A DNA stretch of 64,000 bases from Roseofilum casamattae BLCC-M143 (GTDB taxonomy: Bacteria; Cyanobacteriota; Cyanobacteriia; Cyanobacteriales; Desertifilaceae): contig NZ_JAQOSQ010000006.1 in NCBI RefSeq assembly GCF_030068455.1, positions 62,001 to 126,000 of the forward strand. Reading direction: 5' to 3'. Shown here piece after piece: positions 43,479 to 54,097 of the stretch. The position numbers were made by a program, and so were the translations under genes. A model generated the notes under the pieces. It was not told the DNA's origin and ran no database searches. It was given only the letters and a program-made list of their open reading frames with translations. The stretch's first letter is position 1. Each line of letters begins with the position of its first letter.

Positions 43479-43512
43479 TTTGACATCCTCTCCTAGGGAT
43501 TCGCTAGGGATT
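43479..43512. other. Possible degraded IS200/IS605-type end
   Basis: TTTGACATCCTCTCCTAGGG followed by ATTCGCTAGGGATTTTT: a TTGACATCCTC word next to a short CCTAG/CTAGG stem, resembling right ends of IS200/IS605 elements in cyanobacteria. No transposase gene remains nearby. The same 11-base word occurs at 16604-16614. Confidence 0.25.
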
Positions 43513-43665
43513 TTTCATCTCTTCAATTGAGCGATCGCCGGTTCATTCATTTGAGTCGGTCAATGCTTTATTGAACGAGACTTTGGTCTGGTTTAGCTCG
43601 ATTCGATCGCAGCAAATAAGTTCAGACCGATCTCCAAGTATACATAAAAAGTCGCAGGTAAGGTA

Positions 43666-44454
43666 ATGGCCCAACGCTATGTTCGAGTTCAAACGACCCA
43701 AGGCAAGATCTACTACGGGTTATTGAATCTCAACCGAGAGGTGCAAGTCCTGGATGCTCCGCCGTGGTTGCAGGGAGAACCGACTGAGTTAGTTCTAGAA
43801 GCGAAGTCGTATCATTTCCTGGCACCTTGTGCTCCCTCAAAGATTGTGGCGGTTGGGAAAAATTATGTCAATCATGCGGCGGAGATGGGAACCCCCGTCC
43901 CGGAAGAACCTCTCTTGTTTCTGAAACCTTCGACGGCGGTTATTCCGACCGATAGTACTATTCTCTATCCTCCCCAGTCGGAACGGGTCGATTATGAAGG
44001 AGAATTGGCTTTAGTTATCGGCGCTCGCTGTTTCGATTGTACGGTGGAAGAGGCGGCCGGTAAGATTTGGGGTTATACCATTGCCAACGATGTCACCGCG
44101 CGGGATTTGCAGCGCCGAGACGGTCAGTGGACTCGGGGCAAAGGATTCGATACCTTTTGTCCTATCGGGCCTTGGATCGTGCGCGAACTGAATCCAAGTG
44201 CCCGCTTGCAAACTTTTGTTAATGATGAAGAAGATCCTCGCCAATCTGCGTCGATTAGCGATATGGTGTTTTCCCCAGAAGTGTTAGTAGCTTATATTTC
44301 CCAGGTGATGACATTAATGCCCGGAGATATTATCCTGACGGGAACTCCAGAAGGCATCGGACCGGTGCAAGTGGGCGATCGCGTTCGGGTGGAACTCGAA
44401 GGCATTGGTTATTTGGAAAACCCGATCGCCGCCCGGCCGAGCCGCCATTCCTAA
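43666..44454 (+). CDS. Fumarylacetoacetate hydrolase family protein
   Basis: 262 residues. KIVAVGKNYVNHAAEMG, LLFLKPSTAVIPTD, DYEGELALVIGARC (metal-binding Glu residues), YTIANDVTARDLQRRDGQW and PGDIILTGTPEGIGPV are the family signatures. Members act as FAH, acylpyruvase or 2-hydroxyhepta-2,4-diene-1,7-dioate isomerase, splitting or isomerising beta-diketones with Mg2+; which activity applies is unknown. Cytosolic stand-alone gene, convergent with tic20. Confidence 0.94.
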   Translation: MAQRYVRVQTTQGKIYYGLLNLNREVQVLDAPPWLQGEPTELVLEAKSYHFLAPCAPSKIVAVGKNYVNHAAEMGTPVPEEPLLFLKPSTAVIPTDSTILYPPQSERVDYEGELALVIGARCFDCTVEEAAGKIWGYTIANDVTARDLQRRDGQWTRGKGFDTFCPIGPWIVRELNPSARLQTFVNDEEDPRQSASISDMVFSPEVLVAYISQVMTLMPGDIILTGTPEGIGPVQVGDRVRVELEGIGYLENPIAARPSRHS

Positions 44455-44469
44455 GATGCAGGAGCTAGC

Positions 44470-44949
44470 TTACCGGACTTGAGTGTAGGCAGCTTCCGAG
44501 ATGGTCGGGATTTCGGCATAGCGACCCATAATCGATTGGGCGATCGCATAACCCACGGCGACCAATACTCCCAAGAAGATAGTGTTATTCAATGTCTCTA
44601 AAGCCAATCCTCCGCGCAGTACGGGTTGCAGCAGGTAGTTCATCACCAACGAGCACAAAACGAGAACAATGTCAATCAAAATCGCTTGCATGGTATTAAA
44701 GCGAATGAAGTGATTGATATTGGTATTGCGAACCACCAACATGAAGAGAGCGAAGAAAATAATTAGACCGGCGAAGGGTATGGAGCTGTAAATTTGCATC
44801 AGAGGGGCTAAAGGAATCAGGAGCAGGGCCAAAATTGGAAACTGCTGCATGAGGGAAATACCGAAGGGCAATCCATACAATAGAGGAAGCAAATAGGGCA
44901 AGCACGCAAAGATTCGGTCTGCTACTGTGGTCGTTCCACGCCAGGTCAT
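44470..44949 (-). CDS. Tic20-like membrane protein
   Basis: 159 residues with four membrane helices. FACLPYLLPLLYGLPFG at the start, ALLLIPLAPLMQIYSSIPFA, then VRNTNINHFIRFNTMQAILI, the conserved signature, and a fourth helix. Tic20 in chloroplasts is part of the inner-envelope protein import channel; cyanobacterial homologues are related but their role is unclear. The ATG at 44949 has AGGAGAG eight bases upstream, so an earlier in-frame ATG (44979) is unlikely to be used. Confidence 0.85.
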   Translation of the reverse strand: MTWRGTTTVADRIFACLPYLLPLLYGLPFGISLMQQFPILALLLIPLAPLMQIYSSIPFAGLIIFFALFMLVVRNTNINHFIRFNTMQAILIDIVLVLCSLVMNYLLQPVLRGGLALETLNNTIFLGVLVAVGYAIAQSIMGRYAEIPTISEAAYTQVR

Positions 44950-45269
44950 GATTAATCTCTCCTCGAGAATGGGAAGCATCTACATTAAATCCACCATAGC
45001 GCAAGTTCTTCCTCTCGAACCGGGTTCTCGATCGATTAACAATTAATAATTAACAATGGGTATGGAAGACCGGTATAACGGAAAAAAATAGCGATCGCCC
45101 AATTCTACAATCAATGTTTTTCTTGCGTTTATAGTGAATGAATTTCTCAGATGGGCATTATGGGTTTGTGTATTCATACGAGTTAGGGGCGAACTATTGT
45201 CCGCCCCTAGCAAAAATGGCAATATTTATTGCGGGATTGACAGCACGGGACATGCTGCACGGGCAAAGA
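44950..45269. other. 320-bp gap between groEL2 and tic20
   Basis: It contains the tic20 5' leader, an AT-rich repeat (45034-45057, AATTAACAATTAATAA words) and the palindrome at 45184-45209. No gene or RNA fold recognised. Confidence 0.6.
45184..45209. repeat. GC-rich palindrome, probable groEL2 terminator or dispersed repeat
   Basis: TAGGGGCG (45184-45191) and CGCCCCTA (45202-45209) form an 8-bp stem with a 10-base loop about 60 bases after the groEL2 stop. It has the form of the GTAGGGGCG...CGCCCCTAC family of cyanobacterial repeats; there is no T-run after it in the groEL2 direction. Confidence 0.45.
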
Positions 45270-46952
<1,683 letters not shown>

Positions 46953-47000
46953 CTATACACCTTATCGGATTTAGGTTTACCTGAATATCTTCAGCCACTC

Positions 47001-47026
47001 TAGCACTCCGGACTCGAGAGTGCTAA
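47001..47026 (-). promoter_or_regulatory. CIRCE operator (HrcA binding site)
   Basis: TAGCACTC, nine bases, GAGTGCTAA: the conserved CIRCE inverted repeat, with only the outermost T of the left arm missing. It is 54 bases upstream of the groEL2 start. HrcA normally binds here to repress chaperonin genes until heat or misfolding titrates it away. hrcA itself is not in the window. Confidence 0.92.
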
Positions 47027-47143
47027 CTGACTCTACATATATCAGGTTTCGCTAAGGTGCTCAGGTAGGGATATCCACACATTATCGGTAGATTGCCGGT
47101 CATCCAAGCCCGGATTTCGACGACCGACAATAAAGCAAATTCC

Positions 47144-48013
47144 CTAACGATGAGCCTGCAGATAATGCTGGTGGTCAGACCAGAGTTTACGATCGCGTTG
47201 TGCCACCCGCTCGAGAAATTGCTGTTTTGACTCCCAGGAGCGATCGTGGCGACTTACCAGGCCGATAAACCGTTTGCCCTCAGTTCCCAGTCCATTAGCC
47301 TCCCACTCCGTCAGGAGTTGCTGGGGATACATGTTCGCTCGAGCAATATGATCGAACAATTGCTCCAGTTTGTAGGGATAGACGGTAAAGTGGTGTTCAA
47401 ACTGAGTTTGCTCGTTTTGATGATAGCGCCAGTGCAGAGTTTCGTTATTGCCATCCACAGTTTTTTTCCACTGGTAACCGGCCAAAATACTACGGTCTGG
47501 AACCCAACTGGCAACCATGGAATCTGCAGCATTAATCCAGGAGGTCGATTCTGATGTATAGAGATATGGAGTGGTGTCAATGGCCAGAAAACCATTATCG
47601 CTGAGATGGTTTCGGGCGTTCGCGATCGCGGCTAATCTGTCTTCTTCGCTACTCAAATGTTTGAGTACGGATAAAGCCATAACGATCAGATCGTATTTCC
47701 GCTCGAGGGAAAAGGAACGAATGTCGGCTTGGATAAACTCAGTCACTGCATTGTCAGGAGTGCGATCGGCAAAATACTTTCTCCCTTCGGCTAACATTTC
47801 CTCGCTTAGATCGATGCCAGTTACCACGTTGGCTGTTTTCAGGAAGATGGAGAAGAGGCGACCCATGCCGCAACCGAGTTCGAGGACGGAGTCTGGTTTT
47901 AAGATCTCGACTAAATCGTTATAGAACGAGAAATCCATGATAAATGCATTCATGATTTCGTCATAGAAGAAGGCAGCTTTGTCGTATTCTAATTCTGATG
48001 TGTTGGCGCTCAT
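47144..48013 (-). CDS. Class I SAM-dependent methyltransferase
   Basis: 289 residues from the ATG at 48013; the longer frame begins with a TTG. Motifs: DSVLELGCGMGRLFSIFL (motif I), VVTGIDLSEEMLAEGRKYF, AVTEFIQADIRSF, YDLIVMALSVLKHL and GFLAIDTTPY. No substrate clues. Stand-alone gene between groEL2 and pxcA; its start region lacks a strong ribosome site. Confidence 0.85.
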   Translation of the reverse strand: MSANTSELEYDKAAFFYDEIMNAFIMDFSFYNDLVEILKPDSVLELGCGMGRLFSIFLKTANVVTGIDLSEEMLAEGRKYFADRTPDNAVTEFIQADIRSFSLERKYDLIVMALSVLKHLSSEEDRLAAIANARNHLSDNGFLAIDTTPYLYTSESTSWINAADSMVASWVPDRSILAGYQWKKTVDGNNETLHWRYHQNEQTQFEHHFTVYPYKLEQLFDHIARANMYPQQLLTEWEANGLGTEGKRFIGLVSRHDRSWESKQQFLERVAQRDRKLWSDHQHYLQAHR

Positions 48014-48147
48014 ACTGTGATTTTTTGACGAGACTGATGCTGGAATCAATTAACTTGCGATCTTAAATTACTATTTAGGGAGACTTTAATAGTTCATCTG
48101 AAACAATTTGTTATCTTTCGGATTAAGAGTAGGGGGAGCCAGAGAGC

Positions 48148-49503
48148 TTACTCATTCATTTCTTTATAGGTGGCCACCGCAGATGGAGAAATGCGATTGA
48201 GATAGCGGAAAATCCAATACTTAAAGACGGTATCGAGAATTACGGGAAACGTGGCGATAAACAGGAAGATAAACTCCCGACTTTCTGGCAGGCCAAAATG
48301 GCGAGATAACCCTTCCAGAATCACTTCCCAACCGTGAGGGGAGTGGAAGCCGACGAACATATCGGTAAACAAAATAAGAATAAAGGCTTTCGCGCTATCG
48401 CTCAATCCATAGATCAAATCGTCCATAAAGGATTTGAGTACTGTAATTTCGCGCTTGCTGGTATAAATTACGCAGCCAAAGGCAATAAAGCCAAACAGAT
48501 CGGAAAAAATATTTTTGACGGCATTCGCGCTCTCAATACTGAACTCTTCTTTGAGTTCCTCGGCTTTATGATGCAATTCCTTATCAAATTCTTCTGGATT
48601 GAGCGCGGGCCGATCGCCGAGCAGAATCTCAAACTTTAACTTACTCTCAAAACGCTCTAATTGCAGTAAAGCTTCTTCTTCCATCTCTTCATGTAAGAAG
48701 ACTGCGATTTCATGGCGGTCTTTAAACCGATCGACGATGGGGCCGACAATAAAAGTGTTTGCGATCTGCTGAGCGAGCAAGGGAATTAAGAAGACGAGTA
48801 AAATAAACCGCAGGGAAATAACCGTTTTAAACTTAGACACCCGAAAGCGATTGACTAATTCGGCTTCGGTTTTGGGGTCGAGTTCTTTTTGGACGCGCTT
48901 AAAGGTACCGAGAATAGTACGGGGTAAAAAACTGGACTGGTCGGAAATGGTTTCGGCGTTTGTAATTTCTTCGACTGTGGGTTGCGGTAGTCGCTGGGAA
49001 CGAGGTTTGTCGATCGCGCGATCGCTGTTATTTCCATTATCTTTATCTAACGGAATCAGCGCTTGCGATCGCAGATTCCCTTCATCAGAATTACTGTAAC
49101 GGCTCAAAACTAGATCGATCGCGGTCAATTTCTCTAAAATAAGTTGCTCGTTCTCCAAGTTAGATCGCTGGGGAATTCCGCGCCAGGAATCCCAAAATAC
49201 GGTGGCTAACTTGCGCGAGGCCGGATTGACCAAAAAACGACTGGTATTAAACTCGGAAAGCCGAATGCGCGCGGCATTTAAATTGTTCTGTAATTCTCGT
49301 TTAAAATAACCTTGCACGGAGCGATTGTATCGATCGGAATCGACAATAATTTTCTTTCCCGCAAAATACTCATCTTCGATGGCCTGGATATTCAAAATGG
49401 CTTCATAAGCATCGTCTAATGCTCGTTCCGGGGTTTGCCAAAACCATCGATTGAGAAATTGGAACGAAGATTGCAGCTTTTGCCCGGGAGATCCTTTCGC
49501 CAT
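48148..49503 (-). CDS. pxcA: Proton extrusion protein PxcA (CemA family)
   Basis: 451 residues. The N-terminal half is soluble and charged (WQTPERALDDAYEAILNIQA, RSVQGYFKRELQNNLNAAR, FNTSRFLVNPASRK), and the C-terminal half carries four membrane helices and the CemA signature (FRVSKFKTVISLRFILLVFL, FKDRHEIAVFLHEEMEEEAL, GFHSPHGWEVILEG, FLFIATFPVILDTVFKYWIF). PxcA is required for light-induced Na+-dependent proton extrusion and is homologous to chloroplast CemA (Ycf10). Located in the cytoplasmic membrane. Divergent from the P-loop gene 58 bp upstream. Confidence 0.94.
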   Translation of the reverse strand: MAKGSPGQKLQSSFQFLNRWFWQTPERALDDAYEAILNIQAIEDEYFAGKKIIVDSDRYNRSVQGYFKRELQNNLNAARIRLSEFNTSRFLVNPASRKLATVFWDSWRGIPQRSNLENEQLILEKLTAIDLVLSRYSNSDEGNLRSQALIPLDKDNGNNSDRAIDKPRSQRLPQPTVEEITNAETISDQSSFLPRTILGTFKRVQKELDPKTEAELVNRFRVSKFKTVISLRFILLVFLIPLLAQQIANTFIVGPIVDRFKDRHEIAVFLHEEMEEEALLQLERFESKLKFEILLGDRPALNPEEFDKELHHKAEELKEEFSIESANAVKNIFSDLFGFIAFGCVIYTSKREITVLKSFMDDLIYGLSDSAKAFILILFTDMFVGFHSPHGWEVILEGLSRHFGLPESREFIFLFIATFPVILDTVFKYWIFRYLNRISPSAVATYKEMNE

Positions 49504-49561
49504 GTTGCCAGGAGTGATTAAGGTTGCCTAAATCCTAATTCATCTTAAGCATAAGCTACAA

Positions 49562-51679
49562 TTGACTTATTATTCATTCTGCAAGTATCCCGTGTTTTCA
49601 GCGCCTCATTGGATTACCGGCCCGTCTCGCAGCGGTAAGACATCTCGCCTACTGTACTATATCAGCCAAGAACTGGAGCCAGAATTAGAGCAGCCGCCAA
49701 CTCCAGCCAAACCCTTACTCATTTTGGCAGCAACGGGGGATAATCGTCTCGACCTGGACGATCGCCTCGCGCGCATTCCCGGAGGAGCAAACCTAGGCAA
49801 AACCACCACGCCTCTGGGGTTTATCCTCGATCAAGTGGGGTTGTTCTGGCCGCAGTTGATGACCGATCTCGGGGTGCGATCGCAGTTTCCCGTGCGTTTG
49901 CGTCCCGAAACCGAACAAGATTTGGCCACTCGGTTGTGGCGATCGCAACTGGATGACGGAACGCTACGGCGAGAAGGAGTTTCCGAGACTCGTTTGGTGC
50001 GCCAGATCCTCGATGTTTGGGCATTGTCCGCCGCCAGCGGTACTCCCATTAGCGACATTGCAACCATCCTGGAAACCGGGCAACTGGGGGGTTCTCCCGA
50101 GTTGTGGCAGAAGTTTGCAGAAGCTTTAGAACAATGGCGAGACTGGTGTTTGCGCAACGGACTGCTCACCTACGGTTTGGCTCTAGATTTATACGGACAA
50201 CACCTGATTGGCGATCGCCGCTATCAAGACTATTTATTACAGCGATATCGCGGGATTTGCGCCGACGATGTGGATGAATATCCGGCGATCGCGCGGGAGC
50301 TGTTTGCCTTATTTATCGATCGCGATCGTCCCGCTTTGTTTACCTACAACCCCGATGGCGCCATTCGTCTGGGCTTAAATGCCGATCCGCAATACATGGC
50401 ACAACTGTCCGATGGCTGCACTGTAGAAGCCCTCAGCGAACTACCCCAGCAAGGTCTAGCCGGCGCTCTGAGCCTGCCTTGCGTGCAAATGGCCCTCGAT
50501 CCCCTTTGTGCTGCGCCAACCGCCCTTCCTGAGGATCTCATTATCTCTCTGCAAACCATTTCCCGCGCCGATCTGCTCCGACAAACCGCTCGGACGATTA
50601 TCGACGCCGTCAAAAACAAGGAGATCGAACCGGAAGAGATTGCCATTATTGCTCCTGGATTGGACGATATCGCTCGCTATACCTTAATCCAGTTATTAGA
50701 CGCGGCGAAGATTCCCCTGCGACCGTTGAACGAACAGCGACCCCTGGCGGCCTCTCCTCCAGTGCGCGCCTTGTTGACCTTACTCGCCCTAGTCTATCCC
50801 GGTTTGGGGCGACTGCTGCGCCGGGAGGCGATCGCCGAAATGCTGACCGTTCTCAGCCATCCCCTCTTCGGCGCCACCCAACCCAACCAACCCCCTCCCT
50901 ACTGGATCGATCCGGCACGCGCGGGATTAATTGCCGATAGTTGCTACGTTCCCGACCCCGAGCATCCCCATCTCCTGGAGATCCAAGAGTTCCCGCGCTG
51001 GGACCGACTCGGGTATCGGCCGAGCACCGCTTATACACAAATCCGGGGTTGGATCGAGCAGCAGAAAGCCGACTTAGCAGAACGGTTATTACCCAATCCG
51101 CCCATTTTTCTCGATCGCGCCATTAATCGCTTTTTCCTCAACCATACCTTGGCCTACAACCAACTGGCCGCCATCCGCGAACTGATGGAAACCGCCCAAC
51201 ACTACTGGACTCTAGACCGTCGCCTCCATGCCGATACCCCAGCTCTGACGCGCTTTATTCAACTGCTCCAGCAAGGTGCGATCGCCGCCAACCCGTATCC
51301 CGTCCGTCCCAGCGGTCCCAAAGGTAACGCCATCACCCTGGCGACAATTTTCCAGTATCGCTCGGCCCGGCGATCGCATCGCTGGCACTTTTGGCTGGAT
51401 GCCAGTTCTCCCTTGTGGCTGAAAGGGGGTTCCGCCAGTCTATTCGCCGCTCCCTTATTTCTGCAACATCGTTTGGGCGCACCTTGGACGATTGACGAGT
51501 CGGAAGAACTGGATCGCGATCGCTTGCGGCGCATTCTCTTTGACTTACTCAGTCGAGTAGAAGAAAAACTCTATCTCTGTCATAGCGATTTAGCCGTCAA
51601 TGGCACCGAACAAACCGGCCCCCTCTTCTCCTTAGTCAGTGCCAGTATTTCCATACCCGGTAGTGACTCATCTCAATGA
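49562..51679 (+). CDS. P-loop protein of AddB/UvrD-like type, possible recombination factor
   Basis: 705 residues. Walker A is WITGPSRSGKTSRL near the N-terminus and a Walker B-like GICADDVDEYP follows near 230; further pieces such as IAIIAPGLDDIARYTLIQLL recall the second helicase lobe. This resembles inactivated or non-motor helicase-like proteins such as AddB, but the C-terminal Fe-S nuclease cysteines of AddB are not seen, so function in end processing is uncertain. The frame opens with TTG (49562); GTG at 49592 (before FSAPHWITGPS) is another candidate. Cytosolic. Convergent with the GH13 gene. Confidence 0.65.
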   Translation: MTYYSFCKYPVFSAPHWITGPSRSGKTSRLLYYISQELEPELEQPPTPAKPLLILAATGDNRLDLDDRLARIPGGANLGKTTTPLGFILDQVGLFWPQLMTDLGVRSQFPVRLRPETEQDLATRLWRSQLDDGTLRREGVSETRLVRQILDVWALSAASGTPISDIATILETGQLGGSPELWQKFAEALEQWRDWCLRNGLLTYGLALDLYGQHLIGDRRYQDYLLQRYRGICADDVDEYPAIARELFALFIDRDRPALFTYNPDGAIRLGLNADPQYMAQLSDGCTVEALSELPQQGLAGALSLPCVQMALDPLCAAPTALPEDLIISLQTISRADLLRQTARTIIDAVKNKEIEPEEIAIIAPGLDDIARYTLIQLLDAAKIPLRPLNEQRPLAASPPVRALLTLLALVYPGLGRLLRREAIAEMLTVLSHPLFGATQPNQPPPYWIDPARAGLIADSCYVPDPEHPHLLEIQEFPRWDRLGYRPSTAYTQIRGWIEQQKADLAERLLPNPPIFLDRAINRFFLNHTLAYNQLAAIRELMETAQHYWTLDRRLHADTPALTRFIQLLQQGAIAANPYPVRPSGPKGNAITLATIFQYRSARRSHRWHFWLDASSPLWLKGGSASLFAAPLFLQHRLGAPWTIDESEELDRDRLRRILFDLLSRVEEKLYLCHSDLAVNGTEQTGPLFSLVSASISIPGSDSSQ

Positions 51680-51725
51680 AAGTTGTAGGTTAACCCAAAC
51701 TGAGGTTAATCTGTATCCAGACTGA

Positions 51726-53834
51726 TTACGAGTCGGGTTCAAACGACCCTGGAGGAGAAACCACAATTAGTTTTGCTTCCCAAGGTAATAACTGGATCGT
51801 TGGCGGGCGATCGTCGAGAGAGATAATATCTTCCTCATAGCGTCCTTGCAGATTGCTCCACAATACCCGAGCCATACCGTTTAAATTGGTATATTCCAGC
51901 TCCTGTTGGGTCTCAAACTGACTAAAATTCAATGCCGTCACTTGCCAAGACTGCAACTTATCGCGGGGATTGGGCAACTTATTTACCAGAATAACTACTG
52001 CTGGATCGGTGACTTCCGGAACCAGAACCAACTCGCTCCGAGCAATACGCAAGTCCTTTCGCAGCTCCAGCAACTGTTGCAAGCGCGAGGCAAAGGAGTT
52101 CGGGTCTTGCAATTGTTCCGGCAAATTACCATAAATATAAGGGGCGCGGGGCATGTTTTGTACCGACCGGCCGCGATAGGGAGCATTGCCAATCAAATCG
52201 TAGGCGCCGCGATTAATCCAGCGATAGTCTCCATCGGCGAGCAGAGATGGAATGGTTTTTTCCGGTAGGGGTAAAGCTCCGACCAAATCCCAACCCGAAA
52301 TAATAAAGACTCCCGGTTGCAGAGCATTGTAAGCTGCTGCGAGCAAGTGAATCTGTTTGATGGTTTCAATCTGTTGGCGCGAAATCTGATGAATCTCTCG
52401 TACGCCTATAGTCGCCGCAATTAACCCTGCCAGAGTCGAACAGACTCCAGGCATAGCGAAAGGTTTATTATAGGTTGCGCGATCGCCCGTGGTCCTTTCC
52501 ACCACCCGAGTATGCATCCGCTCGAACAAATCTGCACCGCGCTCGTTGCGTCCTTCGTACTCGAAAATGCGATCGCCATTCACTTGTAAATGGGTAGTTT
52601 CTAACATCAGCTCGTCGTGGTTTTGCAAGCCGTGTACCATGCGCATTAAAGGTACTTCATATTCCAATAACTGGCGCAACATCAACCGTAGCGGCCCTCC
52701 ATCTCCGGTGACCAAGGCATACAAATAAGCCGGACGAGTCGTAAAGTCGTAATTCAGTTCCGGCCCGAAGGATAACGATTCCTTAATTTTCTCCAGATCG
52801 ATATTTAACTCTTGGAAACTAAAGCCACCAAACTTGCGAATCATCATTCCCAAAATCGTGGTAATTTGATTCGACAACGGATGGCCGGCCAGCCATCCCA
52901 GCTCTCCCTCCGCGCGTCCTTCAATGCCCAAAAACATGGTGGCATCCAGGCGCAACCCCTTGACTCCCAAGCCGTGCAACGAATGCAACATATCTGCCGC
53001 GAGCAAGCGATGGGCCGCAAAACTGGGGTCAGTCCAATTCAGCGACGGCTGTCCTTGTTTGAATACGTGTAAATAAACCCAACGCCGCTCTCGTCCGTCC
53101 GCGCCAACGACAACATCTGTGGCGCTCCAACTGCTATCTTTTATTCCCGGACGAGCAAAGATTTCTGCATCGAGCATCCCGACTAAGTTATACCCTTTCT
53201 CGCGCAACTCGTCTAAGACATCCGGCAGCAGGTTCGCGCTATCGGCATCTGGAGGAACAGTCGGCAGCACAGACCAATCTTCCGGATCGATTTCGATCAT
53301 CGTATAGAGATTGGGAAACCCCGGTACATTGCGCTCGGCCAGGCGAAAGTCCGGCCCTTTCCCTGTATGGCCGGGAACGAGATCGCCGATTATCGTAATC
53401 CCGTATTCTGCCGCACTTTTGACCAACTGTTGATATTGTTCCTCGCTGCCATAATTGGGATCGATTTGCAGCTCAATGCGATCGAAGTTACCATCAATGC
53501 TGGGACCGTATCCGCGATCGCTCACGCTTCCCGATCGCTTCATCGGTCCGGTATGGATCGCTTCAATCCCAATTGCTGAGAGCAGATGATGGAGTTTATC
53601 GCTGCCGAGAATATCGAGAACTTTACTGCCTTCCGGTCCGATTAAAGCATTGGGATACGCAGCAAACCATACCGAACTGCGATCGAGAAAATCTTCTGGA
53701 CGAGATTTCCCATAAGGATTCTGCCATTGACGAGATTGACCGCCGAAGGCAGCGATCGGATCTTGATATTTTAAGAAAATGGAATGGTCTTTAAGCCATT
53801 CGATCGAATCGATGAATGTTGTATCGGCGATCAT
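51726..53834 (-). CDS. GH13-family alpha-glucan enzyme (trehalose synthase / glucosyltransferase-like)
   Basis: 702 residues. A GH13 barrel with region I GDLVPGHTGKG, region II GLRLDATMF (nucleophile Asp), region III FQELNI (acid/base Glu) and region IV LQNHDEL. The layout resembles TreS-type maltose alpha-glucosyltransferases, and the C-terminal ~130 residues form a beta sandwich. It acts on maltose, trehalose or short glucans; the exact reaction is uncertain. Cytosolic. No close operon partner; the next gene is glsA, 263 bp away on the same strand. Confidence 0.78.
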   Translation of the reverse strand: MIADTTFIDSIEWLKDHSIFLKYQDPIAAFGGQSRQWQNPYGKSRPEDFLDRSSVWFAAYPNALIGPEGSKVLDILGSDKLHHLLSAIGIEAIHTGPMKRSGSVSDRGYGPSIDGNFDRIELQIDPNYGSEEQYQQLVKSAAEYGITIIGDLVPGHTGKGPDFRLAERNVPGFPNLYTMIEIDPEDWSVLPTVPPDADSANLLPDVLDELREKGYNLVGMLDAEIFARPGIKDSSWSATDVVVGADGRERRWVYLHVFKQGQPSLNWTDPSFAAHRLLAADMLHSLHGLGVKGLRLDATMFLGIEGRAEGELGWLAGHPLSNQITTILGMMIRKFGGFSFQELNIDLEKIKESLSFGPELNYDFTTRPAYLYALVTGDGGPLRLMLRQLLEYEVPLMRMVHGLQNHDELMLETTHLQVNGDRIFEYEGRNERGADLFERMHTRVVERTTGDRATYNKPFAMPGVCSTLAGLIAATIGVREIHQISRQQIETIKQIHLLAAAYNALQPGVFIISGWDLVGALPLPEKTIPSLLADGDYRWINRGAYDLIGNAPYRGRSVQNMPRAPYIYGNLPEQLQDPNSFASRLQQLLELRKDLRIARSELVLVPEVTDPAVVILVNKLPNPRDKLQSWQVTALNFSQFETQQELEYTNLNGMARVLWSNLQGRYEEDIISLDDRPPTIQLLPWEAKLIVVSPPGSFEPDS

Positions 53835-54097
53835 AGTATCGTTCGACGAGTTAGGGTACGCGATATTTCTGTTGCTAACCCAGACTACTCAGGTGACTCA
53901 GACTAATCCGGGTGGGGTTGCGATCGCGGTTCTGATTTCAGCTATAGTTAAGGCGATCGCAATCCTTGGCATCAGTATAGGTTTTTGCTTGTCTTTTGCC
54001 GAAAACCTTAACGCCAGTTTTGGATAAGAACGGCAACCAGGACTCCCATGAGCGAAAATGATATTACTGCGATCGCCGGTTGCTTATTAACCCGAAC

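Noticed and set aside
53836-54097. Hydrophobic frame on the plus strand between the GH13 gene and glsA (VAIAVLISAIVKAIAILGISI)
   Set aside because: The frame starts inside the GH13 gene on the other strand, has no ribosome site, and its hydrophobicity follows from the GCGATCGC-rich composition. A small membrane protein cannot be excluded but is not supported.
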